Of a DNA stretch of 64,000 nucleotides, positions 1 to 9,136 are shown one piece after another. Position 1 is the first letter of the stretch; each line of letters begins with the position of its first letter. The stretch covers positions 186,001 through 250,000 of the forward strand of contig NZ_JACOFU010000004.1 in NCBI RefSeq assembly GCF_014284275.1. Reading direction: 5' to 3'. The notes under the pieces were generated by a model. That model was not told the DNA's origin and searched no databases. It saw only the letters and a list, made by a program, of their open reading frames with translations. A program made the position numbers and the translations under genes. The DNA comes from Affinundibacterium amnicola (lineage in GTDB: Bacteria; Pseudomonadota; Gammaproteobacteria; Burkholderiales; Burkholderiaceae_D).

Positions 1-22
1 TTTCCAACGACCAGCAGTTTTT

Positions 23-742
23 TTATTTTCTGTTTTTTCCACGACGAATTCCTGTAACAACGAAAAAGATGGCTGCCATCAAAGCCAAGCCATACCATTG
101 AAATGCATAAGCACGATGTTTATCTGACCCAGCCGACGGCTTTGGCCAATCACGTATCAAACCATCACTAGCATTGGATGTTTGCTCCAATACCTTATCA
201 ACTATTGCCAATCCAGTTTGCTTGCGCAAATCATCAAATGGCACACTTTGAACTATGCTGGCGGGCTTTAAGATCTCAGATTTTCCGAGCTGCATAGTGC
301 GATCTAATTGATCACGAACGACACCCTCGATCTCAATGATGCCTTGATCAGTCAGCAAAGTGGGTATTTTAGTCCGTTCCACTGGATTGCGCTGCAGCCA
401 GCCACGCGCCACCAAGACCGATTGTTTGCTTCCATCAATCTTAAATGGCATGAGAACATAGAATCCGGCCACGCCATAAAGGGGGCGATTATCCAGATAC
501 AAAGACCAGTCACGCGCAAACTGGCCTTTAAGTTTTACTTTTTGAAATGCTCGCAAGCGGCCGAAATCTTGCGAACCACTCAGGACAACAGGCGCTTGTC
601 GTAATTGCTCCTGCATGACCGCGGCAATCGCTTCCTTTTCCTCTGCTCGCCTAGTCTGCCAATTTCCCAATGCAATACCAGTCGCACATAATATTGCCGT
701 GGCAAGCAAGGGCAAGATACGAATCAATCGGGACTTAAGCAT
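23..742 (-). CDS. SURF1 family cytochrome oxidase assembly protein
   Basis: 239 aa, the usual length for bacterial SURF1. SURF1 proteins sit in the inner membrane and help insert heme a into subunit I of aa3 oxidases. Two hydrophobic segments are visible, at about residues 5-27 and 212-232, enclosing a large periplasmic domain. Family landmarks include the GNWQxxRAxEK stretch after the first helix, YLDNRPLYG near residue 85, a VARGW motif, and AFQWYGLA leading into the last helix. It lies just downstream of the oxidase operon in the same direction, but behind a hairpin terminator and the divergently placed DUF2909 gene, so it is probably transcribed separately. Family assignment is firm. Confidence 0.93.
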   Translation of the reverse strand: MLKSRLIRILPLLATAILCATGIALGNWQTRRAEEKEAIAAVMQEQLRQAPVVLSGSQDFGRLRAFQKVKLKGQFARDWSLYLDNRPLYGVAGFYVLMPFKIDGSKQSVLVARGWLQRNPVERTKIPTLLTDQGIIEIEGVVRDQLDRTMQLGKSEILKPASIVQSVPFDDLRKQTGLAIVDKVLEQTSNASDGLIRDWPKPSAGSDKHRAYAFQWYGLALMAAIFFVVTGIRRGKNRK

Positions 743-775
743 TACAATAGCTCTTTTGCGGAAAAAGTGATTATC

Positions 776-976
776 ATGAAAATTCTGGTTGCCATCGCCT
801 TCTTACTCATTTTTTTTAGTTTAGGCTCAGCTTTAGTTTATCTAATGAAAGACAAAGGAAAAAGCAATCGTACCGTAAAGGCTTTGGCTTTTCGCGTCGG
901 TTTTTCCGTGAGTCTATTTGTGTTAATTTTGATCGCTAATCACTATGGATTAATCCAGCCCACAGGAATTCGCTAA
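776..976 (+). CDS. DUF2909-type twin-transmembrane protein
   Basis: 66 aa from the ATG at 776; a GTG four codons upstream (767) is the alternative start. Two hydrophobic helices (about residues 1-22 and 41-60) are separated by a short basic loop rich in Lys and Arg. This matches the small twin-TM DUF2909 proteins that sit beside cytochrome oxidase operons in Burkholderiales. It is divergent from SURF1 with about 30 bp between the starts, and convergent with ctaE across a strong hairpin. Its molecular role is unknown; a link to oxidase assembly is only by neighbourhood. Confidence 0.8.
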   Translation: MKILVAIAFLLIFFSLGSALVYLMKDKGKSNRTVKALAFRVGFSVSLFVLILIANHYGLIQPTGIR

Positions 977-1003
977 ATCAAACAGTTTTACGATAAGCCA
1001 CAT

Positions 1004-1038
1004 GAAGAAAAAGCCGCACACAGTGCGGCTTTTTCTTC
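1004..1038. terminator. Bidirectional rho-independent terminator
   Basis: A perfect 16-bp inverted repeat (arms 1004-1019 and 1023-1038, core GCCGCAC/GTGCGGC, 3-nt loop). The arms end in A- and T-rich tracts on both sides, so it can terminate both the DUF2909 gene on the plus strand and the ctaC-ctaE operon on the minus strand. Confidence 0.9.
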
Positions 1039-1063
1039 AACTGTATTAATTCAGCAGTGGCGA

Positions 1064-1924
1064 TTATAACCAGTACACAACGACATACAAGCCCAACCAT
1101 ACCACGTCGACAAAGTGCCAGTACCAAGCTGCGCCTTCAAATGCAAAATGATTCTCTGCTGTGAAGTGCCCCTTCATCAAGCGATACAGAACAACTGACA
1201 ACATAATCGCGCCCATCGTGACGTGGAAACCATGGAAGCCAGTTAACATAAAGAATGTAGAACCATAGATGCCAGAGGTCAATTTCAAATTCAAATCGCT
1301 GTACGCATGCATGTATTCATAAACTTGGAATCCCATGAAAACTGCACCCAACAAAATGGTGGCAAACAACCAAATGGCTGTTTTAGCGCGAAGACCTTCA
1401 CGAATAGCGTGATGAGAAATCGTTAAAGTCACACCAGATGCCAACAATAACGCGGTATTGATGGTTGGGATTGGGAATGGTCCCATCGTTTTAAACGCTT
1501 CAACCGTACCTGCTGGGCCAACATTACCCCATTGTGCAGCAAAATCCGGCCACAATACTTTGTGATCTAAATCTGCCAACCAAGGCATACTGATGCTACG
1601 CGCATAAAACAAAGCGCCGAAGAATGCGCCGAAGAACATCACTTCAGAAAAAATAAACCAGCTCATACTCCAGCGGAAAGATACGTCAATACGTGCACTG
1701 TATTTTCCACCTTCTGATTCAGCGATCGCATCACCAAACCACTTGTACAATACGACCAAGGTCAAAAAGACACCAGTTAAATTGAGGTAAGCACCCCATG
1801 TGATGCCATTCACCCAGGCAGATGCACCGATCATCGTCAGCAATAAAGTAGTAGCACCTAAGACTGGCCACTGTGAAAGACCTGGCACAAAATAGTAAGG
1901 TGCACTAGCGTTGTGAGAACTCAT
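1064..1924 (-). CDS. ctaE: Cytochrome c oxidase subunit III
   Basis: 286 aa counted from the ATG at 1924, which has GGGAG about seven bases upstream; the open frame continues six codons further to a TTG, which is less likely. It is an inner-membrane subunit of the aa3 oxidase with about seven hydrophobic helices. Recognisable stretches include FIFSEVMFFGAFFGA with the conserved helix-III glutamate, TGFHGFHVTMGA, and the C-terminal WYWHFVDVVWLGLYVVVYW. It is the last gene of the minus-strand ctaC-ctaD-ctaG-DUF2970-ctaE operon and ends just before a hairpin terminator. Confidence 0.97.
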   Translation of the reverse strand: MSSHNASAPYYFVPGLSQWPVLGATTLLLTMIGASAWVNGITWGAYLNLTGVFLTLVVLYKWFGDAIAESEGGKYSARIDVSFRWSMSWFIFSEVMFFGAFFGALFYARSISMPWLADLDHKVLWPDFAAQWGNVGPAGTVEAFKTMGPFPIPTINTALLLASGVTLTISHHAIREGLRAKTAIWLFATILLGAVFMGFQVYEYMHAYSDLNLKLTSGIYGSTFFMLTGFHGFHVTMGAIMLSVVLYRLMKGHFTAENHFAFEGAAWYWHFVDVVWLGLYVVVYWL

Positions 1925-1991
1925 TTCCATCTCCCGATACAATTTTTTAGACTCAATTATTAACTAATATTAACTAATTTCTTTAATTTCT

Positions 1992-2207
1992 TTATTTTGC
2001 AACAACCTGCTTCACAATCAAAACCAACACCGTTATGAAGATTGCCGCGCCTATCAATCCTGCAATAATGACATGGACAGGGTTTAGTTGTGCTGCATCC
2101 TGTTCATAAGCACTTTTCTTACGTATTCCTAAAAACGACCACAACACCGCTTTCATGGTCGCCAAAAACGATGCTTTACGTTTTGATGCTTGCTTTAAGT
2201 CGTCCAT
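1992..2207 (-). CDS. DUF2970 small membrane protein
   Basis: 71 aa. The N-terminal half is basic and includes the conserved MKAVLWSFLGIRK stretch; a single hydrophobic helix spans about residues 45-68. This is the DUF2970 family, usually found between ctaG and ctaE in betaproteobacterial oxidase operons, as here. Its function is unknown; a role as an assembly factor or accessory subunit is a guess from position. Confidence 0.88.
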   Translation of the reverse strand: MDDLKQASKRKASFLATMKAVLWSFLGIRKKSAYEQDAAQLNPVHVIIAGLIGAAIFITVLVLIVKQVVAK

Positions 2208-2254
2208 ATTTACCTGCGCACTTTCGATCTATTCGAAATCGATGTCGTATTATT

Positions 2255-2857
2255 TTACGATCCTGTTTTACTCGCCGTTGGCTTTAGACCAACTTCAAAA
2301 AAAGTATAAGACAGGGTAATTGTCTTCACATCTTTTGGTAATGCGGGATCAATAAAAAACGATACAGGCATTTGACGTGCTTCATTTGCTTCCAATGTTT
2401 GCTGCTGAAAACAAAAACATTCCATCTTCTTGAAAAACGTTCCAGCTTGTTGTGGCGCATAGCTCGGAATTGCCTGTGCATCCATTTTATAAGATTGTTT
2501 ATTCACAACCTCATAAACAACCTGCGCCATTTCACCGGGGTGCACCTGCAAACTAGAAACGGTTGGACGAAAACGCCAAGGTCCCTGGGTATTTGCATCA
2601 AATTCAATCGTGATTAACCGGCTTTTATCTACTTGAGAATTCACAACAGCATCAGCAGAGATATCTTTTGGTGTCAAAATATTGATACCAGTAATCTCAC
2701 AAATCTGCTTGTAAATCGGAATTAAAGCGTAACCAAAGCCGAACATCACTACCGCAATAATCACTAATTTCTTTAGCATCAAGAAATTAAGTTTTTTGGT
2801 AACTACTTGATCTTCGCCGCTCACTTCCGCTGCCTTTTGCTTCAATTCCTCAGACAT
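2255..2857 (-). CDS. ctaG: Cytochrome c oxidase assembly protein CtaG/Cox11
   Basis: 200 aa. Cox11 proteins deliver copper to the CuB site of subunit I. One membrane helix (about residues 30-50) is followed by a periplasmic Ig-like domain carrying the copper-binding CFCF motif in KMECFCFQQQ near residue 148. The conserved MPVSFFIDP and TLSYTFFEV blocks follow. It lies between the small membrane protein and the DUF2970 gene. All family hallmarks are intact. Confidence 0.96.
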   Translation of the reverse strand: MSEELKQKAAEVSGEDQVVTKKLNFLMLKKLVIIAVVMFGFGYALIPIYKQICEITGINILTPKDISADAVVNSQVDKSRLITIEFDANTQGPWRFRPTVSSLQVHPGEMAQVVYEVVNKQSYKMDAQAIPSYAPQQAGTFFKKMECFCFQQQTLEANEARQMPVSFFIDPALPKDVKTITLSYTFFEVGLKPTASKTGS

Positions 2858-2875
2858 GTAAATCTCGATTCAGTC

Positions 2876-2980
2876 TTAACGCAAGAAAGTTTGCTTTGCG
2901 AACACGCCAATAAAAAACACCAAAACCACCGATGCCAAGATCAATGCAGTTTTGAGATTAGTTTTATTTTGGTTTTTCAT
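2876..2980 (-). CDS. Cytochrome oxidase small assembly protein (34 aa)
   Basis: A 34-codon gene, MKNQNKTNLK followed by one hydrophobic helix and ending in KQTFLR, fills the gap between ctaD and ctaG on the same strand. It starts at ATG 2980 and stops at TAA 2876, 18 bases before the ctaG start. Burkholderiales oxidase operons commonly carry a roughly 35-residue single-TM protein at exactly this place. A role in oxidase assembly is inferred from that conserved position only. Confidence 0.75.
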   Translation of the reverse strand: MKNQNKTNLKTALILASVVLVFFIGVFAKQTFLR

Positions 2981-3023
2981 TTTTCAGGTGACCCCAGCGT
3001 TAGCCGGAGTCAAATTCCATTAT

Positions 3024-4637
3024 TTATTTAAACACAGGTGGCTCTTCAAACGTATGGAATGGTGCTGGGCTTGGCACAGTCCATTCCAAACCTTCAGCGC
3101 CGTCCCATGGCTTATCACCCGCTGGCTTACCACCTTTGATCGATGGGATGACCACGAACAAGATGAAATAAACCTGCATCAAACCGAAACCAAATGCACC
3201 CACTGAAGCGATCAAATTAAAATCAGCGAACTGTGCTGGGTAGTCAGCATAACGACGTGGCATACCAGCGAGTCCCAAGAAGTGCATAGGGAAGAAAGTG
3301 ATATTGAAAGTGATCAGAGACATCCAGAAATGAATCTTACCGCGTGTTTCGTTGTACATGAAACCTGTCCACTTTGGTCCCCAGTAGTAGTAACCAGCGA
3401 ACAAGGCAAACAAGGAACCCGCAACCAAAACATAGTGGAAATGCGCCACAACGTAGTAAGTATCTTGCAACTGAATATCAATCGGCGTTACCGCCAAAAT
3501 CAAACCTGTAAAGCCACCCATCGTAAATACAAAGATAAAACCAACAGCGAACAACATAGGTGTTTCGAAAGTCATCGAACCTTTCCACATCGTTGCAATC
3601 CAGTTAAACACTTTCACGCCAGTTGGAATCGAAATCAACATCGTTGCGTACATGAAGAACAACTGTGCCGTGACTGGCATACCGGTTGTGAACATGTGAT
3701 GCGCCCAAACGATGAAGGACAAAATCGCGATAGATGCAGTTGCATACACCATCGATGCGTAACCAAACAATGGCTTACGTGCAAATGCTGGGATGATTTG
3801 GGAAACGATACCGAAGGCTGGCAAAATCATGATGTATACCTCTGGATGTCCGAAGAACCAGAAAATATGTTGGTACATCACTGGATCACCGCCACCAGCA
3901 GCATTAAAGAAAGACGTGCCGAAATGACGGTCAGTCAAAGTCATCGTAATCGCGCCTGCCAATACTGGCATAACCGCGATCAACAAATACGCAGTAATCA
4001 GCCAAGTCCAGCAGAACATAGGCATCTTCATCAAAGTCATGCCAGGAGCGCGCATGTTCAAGATGGTAGTGATGATGTTGATCGAACCCATAATGGAAGA
4101 TGCTCCCATGATATGCACAGCGAAAATCGCTAAGTCCATACCAGGCCCCATTTGTGTCGACAATGGTGCATACAAAGTCCAGCCAGCAGCAGTTGCACCA
4201 CCTGGAACAAAGAAGGAACCAGCCAACAGCAATGCTGCAGGTGGCATCAACCAGAATGAAAAGTTATTCATACGGGCAAATGCCATATCGGATGCGCCGA
4301 TTTGCAATGGAATCATCCAGTTAGCAAAGCCAACGAATGCCGGCATAATCGCACCGAAAACCATGATCAAGCCGTGCATCGTGGTCAACTGATTGAAAAA
4401 CTCTGGCTGCATCAATTGCAAACCTGGTTGGAACAATTCACTGCGAATACCCAAGGCCATGACGCCACCAAGCATCAACATTGAGAATGCGAACCACAGA
4501 TACAAGTTACCGATATCTTTATGATTGGTTGCGAACAAATAACGACGCCAGCCATGCGGGTGATCATGATGATCGTGTGCGTGGTCGTCGTGACCATGAG
4601 AGTGATCGTGTGCGTGATCAGCTACTGTATTACTCAT
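3024..4637 (-). CDS. ctaD: Cytochrome c oxidase subunit I
   Basis: 537 aa, full length. This is the catalytic subunit carrying heme a, heme a3 and CuB, with about twelve membrane helices. Visible signatures are [17 protein letters not shown] (CuB His and cross-linked Tyr), WAHHMFTTG (CuB His pair) and VVAHFHYVL (heme ligands). An unusual N-terminal tail (residues 8-29) is about half histidine, alternating with Asp, and could bind metal. It is the second gene of the operon, 17 bases downstream of ctaC. SD-like AGGAGA lies before the start. Confidence 0.98.
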   Translation of the reverse strand: MSNTVADHAHDHSHGHDDHAHDHHDHPHGWRRYLFATNHKDIGNLYLWFAFSMLMLGGVMALGIRSELFQPGLQLMQPEFFNQLTTMHGLIMVFGAIMPAFVGFANWMIPLQIGASDMAFARMNNFSFWLMPPAALLLAGSFFVPGGATAAGWTLYAPLSTQMGPGMDLAIFAVHIMGASSIMGSINIITTILNMRAPGMTLMKMPMFCWTWLITAYLLIAVMPVLAGAITMTLTDRHFGTSFFNAAGGGDPVMYQHIFWFFGHPEVYIMILPAFGIVSQIIPAFARKPLFGYASMVYATASIAILSFIVWAHHMFTTGMPVTAQLFFMYATMLISIPTGVKVFNWIATMWKGSMTFETPMLFAVGFIFVFTMGGFTGLILAVTPIDIQLQDTYYVVAHFHYVLVAGSLFALFAGYYYWGPKWTGFMYNETRGKIHFWMSLITFNITFFPMHFLGLAGMPRRYADYPAQFADFNLIASVGAFGFGLMQVYFILFVVIPSIKGGKPAGDKPWDGAEGLEWTVPSPAPFHTFEEPPVFK

Positions 4638-4654
4638 CTCTATCTCCTGTTCAA

Positions 4655-5845
4655 TTACTTACGCGCAGCCAAAACTTCGGCTGGCTGGACGATATTTTCT
4701 GCTGCCTTATTCGACCAGCTATTACGGGTATAAGTAATCACCGCAGCAATTTCTGTATCTGACAATGTAGCTTTCCATGCTGGCATGCCTGCTTTACCAT
4801 TCAACAAGATGTTGATCTGTTCAGCCTTCGGGCCATTGACCATTGCCGAACCATCTAAAGCGGCGAATGCACCTGGAACACCTTTACCGTTAGCTTGATG
4901 GCAAGCAACGCAATTGGCTGTGTAGACGCTTTCTCCGCGTTGTTTCAATTCATCGACGGTCCATACTTTTGTTGGATCATCTGCTTTCGCAGCCATTTCT
5001 TTTTTCTTGCCATCAACCCAAGCGGTGTAATCTGCATCGGATACCACGCGTACAACGATAGGCATGAACGCATGTTCCTTACCGCACAATTCAACGCATT
5101 GACCACGGTATGTACCAATTTTTTCTGCCTTAAACCAAGTATCACGAACGAAACCTGGAATCGCATCTTGTTTTACACCGAAAGCTGGAATTGTCCAACC
5201 GTGGATCACGTCATTAGCTGTCGTGATAATGCGGATCTTTTTATTGACTGGCACAACAACTTCGTTATCCACTTCCAACAAATAATTCACACCGCGTGCT
5301 TCTGTAGGAGCAAGGCCTGGAGCACCGACTTGAGTACGTGGAGTCGCTAAGGTCGACAAGAATGCAATACCTTCACCCTCACCTTTGAGGTAGTCGTAAC
5401 CCCATTTCCACTGCATACCCGTTGCCTTAATTGTGATATCAGCATTCGACGTATCTTTCATTGCCACGACAGTCTTAGTCGCTGGCAACGCCATGCCGAT
5501 CACGATGAAGAATGGCACGATCGTCCACAAGATCTCAACCGTTGTGCTTTCATGGAAAGTCGCAGGCTTATGACCCAAAGACTTACGATGTTTCAAAATG
5601 GAATAAAACATCACACCGAACACTGCAACGAAAATCGCCAAGCAAATGTAAAGCATGAGGTTATGGATGGAGTAGATTTGCTCCGCGATTTGTGTCACGG
5701 GTGTTTGCAGGTTTAACTGCTTGACGGCAGGACCACCTGGGCTATCTTTAACGGCCCAAGCTGGCATCCCAGCAGTCAAAAGCGAAGCACCGAGCACCAA
5801 GGAGGCGCCAAGCGTTCTCGACTTTAATCGCATAGCATGTTTCAT
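4655..5845 (-). CDS. ctaC: Cytochrome c oxidase subunit II fused to a c-type cytochrome domain
   Basis: 396 aa. It takes electrons from cytochrome c through CuA. A signal-peptide-like stretch ending near AWA (about residue 31) is followed by two membrane helices (about 55-75 and 105-125) and a cupredoxin domain with the CuA motif [12 protein letters not shown] near residue 250. A C-terminal cytochrome c domain follows, with the heme-binding CVACH motif and a GMPAW axial Met region. This subunit II plus cytochrome c fusion (caa3-like) is common in betaproteobacteria. First gene of the operon. Confidence 0.97.
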   Translation of the reverse strand: MKHAMRLKSRTLGASLVLGASLLTAGMPAWAVKDSPGGPAVKQLNLQTPVTQIAEQIYSIHNLMLYICLAIFVAVFGVMFYSILKHRKSLGHKPATFHESTTVEILWTIVPFFIVIGMALPATKTVVAMKDTSNADITIKATGMQWKWGYDYLKGEGEGIAFLSTLATPRTQVGAPGLAPTEARGVNYLLEVDNEVVVPVNKKIRIITTANDVIHGWTIPAFGVKQDAIPGFVRDTWFKAEKIGTYRGQCVELCGKEHAFMPIVVRVVSDADYTAWVDGKKKEMAAKADDPTKVWTVDELKQRGESVYTANCVACHQANGKGVPGAFAALDGSAMVNGPKAEQINILLNGKAGMPAWKATLSDTEIAAVITYTRNSWSNKAAENIVQPAEVLAARK

Positions 5846-5921
5846 GATTTCCCCAAAAACCTATTAGAATTTTCAACAGAAATTGCCAAAAGAAAATACT
5901 GACAACTTCCACAACTGCGAG

Positions 5922-5951
5922 AGTATAAAGCGTAAAGCTGAGCTATATCAA
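5922..5951 (-). promoter_or_regulatory. Candidate sigma70 promoter of the oxidase operon
   Basis: Read on the minus strand, TTGATA (-35) and TATACT (-10) are separated by 18 bp, upstream of ctaC. The predicted leader would be about 70 nt. Each hexamer differs from consensus by one base. No other promoter of comparable quality was seen in the 215-bp gap between ctaC and the methyltransferase gene. Confidence 0.5.
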
Positions 5952-6060
5952 GAAGAAATCATGGTTCAGCTGCGCAAAATCATATTGACAATCTTGATTT
6001 TTGCTAAGGAATAAAGGCCATCAAACTTTTTTATTGGCAATAAAAATTGCTGAAATTTAT

Positions 6061-6978
6061 TTATTTTTTCATGGCGTCAAATTGAATAATTGATTCCCCA
6101 CTGGCAAGTTTTGTGGGAACGGGCTTAAAGGCATGCCCAAATACAACTTCGATTGTTAAAGGAATTCGTCCATCTTCTCCGCGCTTTTTTTCCAACTCAG
6201 TCTTTAAATAGGCGAAGGCCGATTTGCCCAATAAACCACGACGACGATTCGAAAGAGGGTTTCCACCAAGTGCCCTAACATCTGCCAACAATCGTTGCAC
6301 ATCTTGATAACGCAAAGTGATGCGCTCAACATCCATCACTGGCGTAGCAAATCCGGCTGCTACTAACATGTCGCCAAAATCGTGCATATCAACAAACGGT
6401 AAAGTATGAGAATCATCGTCTATTTGCGCAAAAGCCTGTCGCAATTCCAGCAAGGTATCCGGACCAAAACTGGAAAATATCACGATACCGTTACGCGCCA
6501 AAACTCGGAACCACTCTTGCAACACCTGATCTGGTTGCGGATGCCAATGCAATGCCAAATTAGACCAAAGCACATCAACCATATTTGCCGCCAAAGGGAG
6601 CTTTGCAAAATCGCCACAAGTTACAGCAAGCTTTGCATCCCTCGCATGCTTACTTTGATCAGGAAGAAAACGGCTGAATAAACCGCGTAACACCGAGCCA
6701 GCGGAGACACTCGCGATTTCAGATCGATGCAAGGCCTGCCATGAGGCATCAATTCCCAATACTTGCTGTGCCTGCGGAAAGCGCTCACTTAGACGAAGCA
6801 AATCAGCTCCCTCACCACATCCCGCATCGACAACCCGTTTGGCATCAATCCGGATCAAATCAAGCTTTTCGGCCATTCTTTGCGCGACTTCCTGACGCAG
6901 AAAAAGAGAGTCTCGCACTCTAGCTGGCGTGGAGAACAAACGACGAACTTCAGACAATTGAATTGGTGCACTTAACAT
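6061..6978 (-). CDS. bioC: BioC-like class I SAM methyltransferase
   Basis: 305 aa. The N-terminal region is followed by the SAM-binding motif VVDAGCGEGADL (about residues 49-60), an LGIDAS acidic strand, DVLWSNLALHWHP and a GIVIFSSFGPDTL strand typical of BioC. BioC methylates malonyl-ACP in early biotin synthesis. The LHWHPQPDQVLQEWFRVLA segment matches the BioC-type family better than UbiE-type enzymes. It is divergent from comF, with no other biotin genes in view, so the substrate is inferred from sequence resemblance alone. Confidence 0.65.
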   Translation of the reverse strand: MLSAPIQLSEVRRLFSTPARVRDSLFLRQEVAQRMAEKLDLIRIDAKRVVDAGCGEGADLLRLSERFPQAQQVLGIDASWQALHRSEIASVSAGSVLRGLFSRFLPDQSKHARDAKLAVTCGDFAKLPLAANMVDVLWSNLALHWHPQPDQVLQEWFRVLARNGIVIFSSFGPDTLLELRQAFAQIDDDSHTLPFVDMHDFGDMLVAAGFATPVMDVERITLRYQDVQRLLADVRALGGNPLSNRRRGLLGKSAFAYLKTELEKKRGEDGRIPLTIEVVFGHAFKPVPTKLASGESIIQFDAMKK

Positions 6979-7126
6979 AATTTAAATTAGACATGTCAAT
7001 TTGTACTTTAATTGTATACTCAGCATGTCTACAGAATCCTTGATGATGAATGCGCAGAAGTGTAACCGTTCAGACTGTCATTTGCTTTATCGCGACGCAT
7101 CTTTTTAATCCCTACCAATTCGAAAT

Positions 7127-7837
7127 ATGCATAACATCTTTCAATTTCTGCTACCAACATATTGCACACTTTGTGGCTCAGTATCAGAAACGAATATCTG
7201 CAATGCATGTCACACTCACTTTCTGGTAAATCAAACGCCTCGCTGTACCAAGTGTGCGTTACCACTATTCACTCAACAGACGCAGCTCTGTGGCGCTTGT
7301 CTCAGCACCCCACCCTTTTTTGATATCACGCTAGCTTGCACAGATTATCAAGCACCGATTGATAGCATCGTGTTAGCACTAAAATTTGGCGGCCACTTAT
7401 TTCAGGCTGAAACCATTGCACGACTTTTAGGGAAAACGATCTGTCAGCATCGGGACAGCGGCACCAATATGCCTGCGCTTTTATGCCCGGTGCCACTAAG
7501 CCGACAGCGATTAATCTCACGCGGCTTTAACCAGGCAATGGAAATTGCCCGCCCAATTAGCCGATTACTAGCCATACCACTGTATTCAGATCTACTTTGG
7601 CGGCTGAAAGATACCTTACCGCAAAGCCAGCTACATCCAGATCAACGCCATCGCAATGTACAAAGCGCATTTTCAATTCATCCCGACTTAGTGCATTTAA
7701 TCGATGGTCAAAACGTAGGAATTATTGATGATGTAATGACGACCGGAACTACGCTCAATGAAATCGCCAAACTACTCAAGCGGTATGGCGCAGCGCGCGT
7801 TTCGAACTTCGTTTTTGCACGCACGGTAAGGCAATAA
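7127..7837 (+). CDS. comF: ComF family amidophosphoribosyltransferase-like protein
   Basis: 236 aa, the usual ComF length. Four CxxC pairs at the N-terminus (CTLC, CNAC, CTKC, CGAC) form the zinc-binding region, and the C-terminal half carries the PRPP-loop signature VGIIDDVMTTGTT near residue 205. LCPVPLSRQRLISRGFNQA is the characteristic ComF core. ComF is required for DNA uptake in naturally competent bacteria and may act with the DNA translocation machinery; no other competence genes are present here. It starts divergently from the methyltransferase. Confidence 0.92.
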   Translation: MHNIFQFLLPTYCTLCGSVSETNICNACHTHFLVNQTPRCTKCALPLFTQQTQLCGACLSTPPFFDITLACTDYQAPIDSIVLALKFGGHLFQAETIARLLGKTICQHRDSGTNMPALLCPVPLSRQRLISRGFNQAMEIARPISRLLAIPLYSDLLWRLKDTLPQSQLHPDQRHRNVQSAFSIHPDLVHLIDGQNVGIIDDVMTTGTTLNEIAKLLKRYGAARVSNFVFARTVRQ

Positions 7838-7950
7838 TTCACAAAACAATTTGCATCAATTAATGAACGTGCCGAGATCAAGTCATGCGCGATGCGCTAT
7901 CATGCGATACTTGATTTACCTCACTTATTCTCTTCATTAAAGGAATCGCC

Positions 7951-8421
7951 TTGTTTAATGTTGTTTTAGTCGAACCAGAAATCCCACCCAATACTGGCAA
8001 TATTATTCGCTTGTGCGCCAACGCCGGTGTGCAGCTTCATTTAATCGAGCCACTAGGTTTTCCTTTGGAAGATAGCAAGTTAAAACGCGCTGGTCTCGAT
8101 TATCATGAATATGCAAAAATGAAAGTACATCAGAACTGGGATGCGTTCATCGCGAGTGAACAGCCACCGGCCTCTCGCCTTTTTGCAATGACGACGCATG
8201 GATCATCCACCTTCTCATCGATCGCCTTTCAAGCAGGAGATTATTTTGTGTTCGGCGCTGAAACACGAGGCCTCGCACAGGAGTTACGCGAATCATTTCC
8301 GCGATCACAACGCATTCGCCTACCTATGCGTCCAGACAACCGTAGCTTAAATTTATCCAATACTGTTGCGATCGTAGTGTATGAAGCCTGGCGGCAAAAT
8401 GGCTTTGCTGGTGGTGAATAA
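7951..8421 (+). CDS. trmL: tRNA (cytidine(34)-2'-O)-methyltransferase
   Basis: 156 aa SPOUT-fold enzyme that methylates the wobble nucleotide of certain tRNA-Leu species. Family blocks are clear: PEIPPNTGNIIRLCANAG at the N-terminus, FGAETRGL in the middle and RIRLPMRPDNRSLNLSNTV at the C-terminal knot. The start is a TTG codon at 7951 with AAGGAA a few bases upstream, which fits the family N-terminus (MFNVVLVEPEIP). It stands alone, 113 bp after comF. Confidence 0.95.
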   Translation: MFNVVLVEPEIPPNTGNIIRLCANAGVQLHLIEPLGFPLEDSKLKRAGLDYHEYAKMKVHQNWDAFIASEQPPASRLFAMTTHGSSTFSSIAFQAGDYFVFGAETRGLAQELRESFPRSQRIRLPMRPDNRSLNLSNTVAIVVYEAWRQNGFAGGE

Positions 8422-8493
8422 AACGAATAAATTCAGCGTCAAACTCGCTGTATATAGCGCAGATACAACACCTGCCTCAATCAAACTCAACGC

Positions 8494-8533
8494 ATTTTAC
8501 AGGGCATTTACATGTAAAGTAGTCCTGTAAAAT
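8494..8533. promoter_or_regulatory. Nested inverted repeat, candidate operator
   Basis: Outer arms ATTTTACAGG (8494-8503) and CCTGTAAAAT (8524-8533) are perfect complements and enclose a perfect 12-bp palindrome TTTACATGTAAA (8507-8518). A further CCTGTAAAA half-site follows near 8706. There is no U-tract, so this looks like a binding site rather than a terminator, though it could also act downstream of trmL. Confidence 0.45.
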
Positions 8534-8977
8534 TTCTTCATCGTTTGATACAAATCCCACAAAACACAGCGCCAATTCAGACGAAGCCAAGCAAATTAAG
8601 TGCGCTGTTACGCCACCGTCATTTCTTGACATCATCAAATTCTCCGTTCTTTTTTACGTTAAAAAAATCACGTCAATTGAAGATTTAAAGATCTTTAAAA
8701 CTTTACCTGTAAAAACTGCAGAATATCGATCGACAAATATCACAAGTCCATTTGGAAGCATGCTAAGCTATATCTACAAAGCAACAAAATAACAATCTGA
8801 ATCCATCTTGCCATCAGCCAAAGTCTTAACACATTTTGATTGAGTGGTTTGACAGATTTGTGCAGGTCAGCAAGGTATCAAGGCAGTTCGTAATATTCGT
8901 TGTGGTATCAACCATATGCAATAAAGACGATGAACTTAATCACCACGCCAGCTAAATCACGCCGCACCTTGCGGATA

Positions 8978-8997
8978 CTAAACGCGCAAGCGTTTAG
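8978..8997 (+). other. GNRA-capped hairpin
   Basis: CTAAACGC and GCGTTTAG pair over 8 bp around a GCAA tetraloop, about 140 nt before cheY. No T-run follows, so it is not a standard terminator; it may be part of the mRNA leader. Confidence 0.35.
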
Positions 8998-9136
8998 CCG
9001 TGCATTGATGTTGCGCCAAATCAGACCACAATTCTCAAAGCCCTCACAAATACTCTGCACACATCGCCATTATGTGCGGCAGGTGCTTCACTCGCTTTAG
9101 TCAAATTTCAAAAACATTTCATGATCGAGGAATAAC

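Larger units (their letters stand above)
8422..9136. other. 715-bp non-coding region upstream of the chemotaxis operon
   Basis: No convincing gene. It holds a nested inverted repeat (8494-8533), a 16-bp palindrome TTTAAAGATCTTTAAA (8684-8699) and a GCAA-capped hairpin (8978-8997). A GAGGAA ribosome site sits just before cheY. The density of symmetric elements suggests a regulated promoter or leader. Confidence 0.6.

Noticed and set aside
3282-4133. 283-codon frame on the strand opposite ctaD
   Set aside because: It lies entirely antisense to a certain gene and its product is Cys/His/Arg-rich with no family pattern.
8900-9100. 66-codon plus-strand frame upstream of cheY
   Set aside because: No ribosome site, no recognisable domain, and it spans the GCAA-capped hairpin; composition looks like non-coding sequence.
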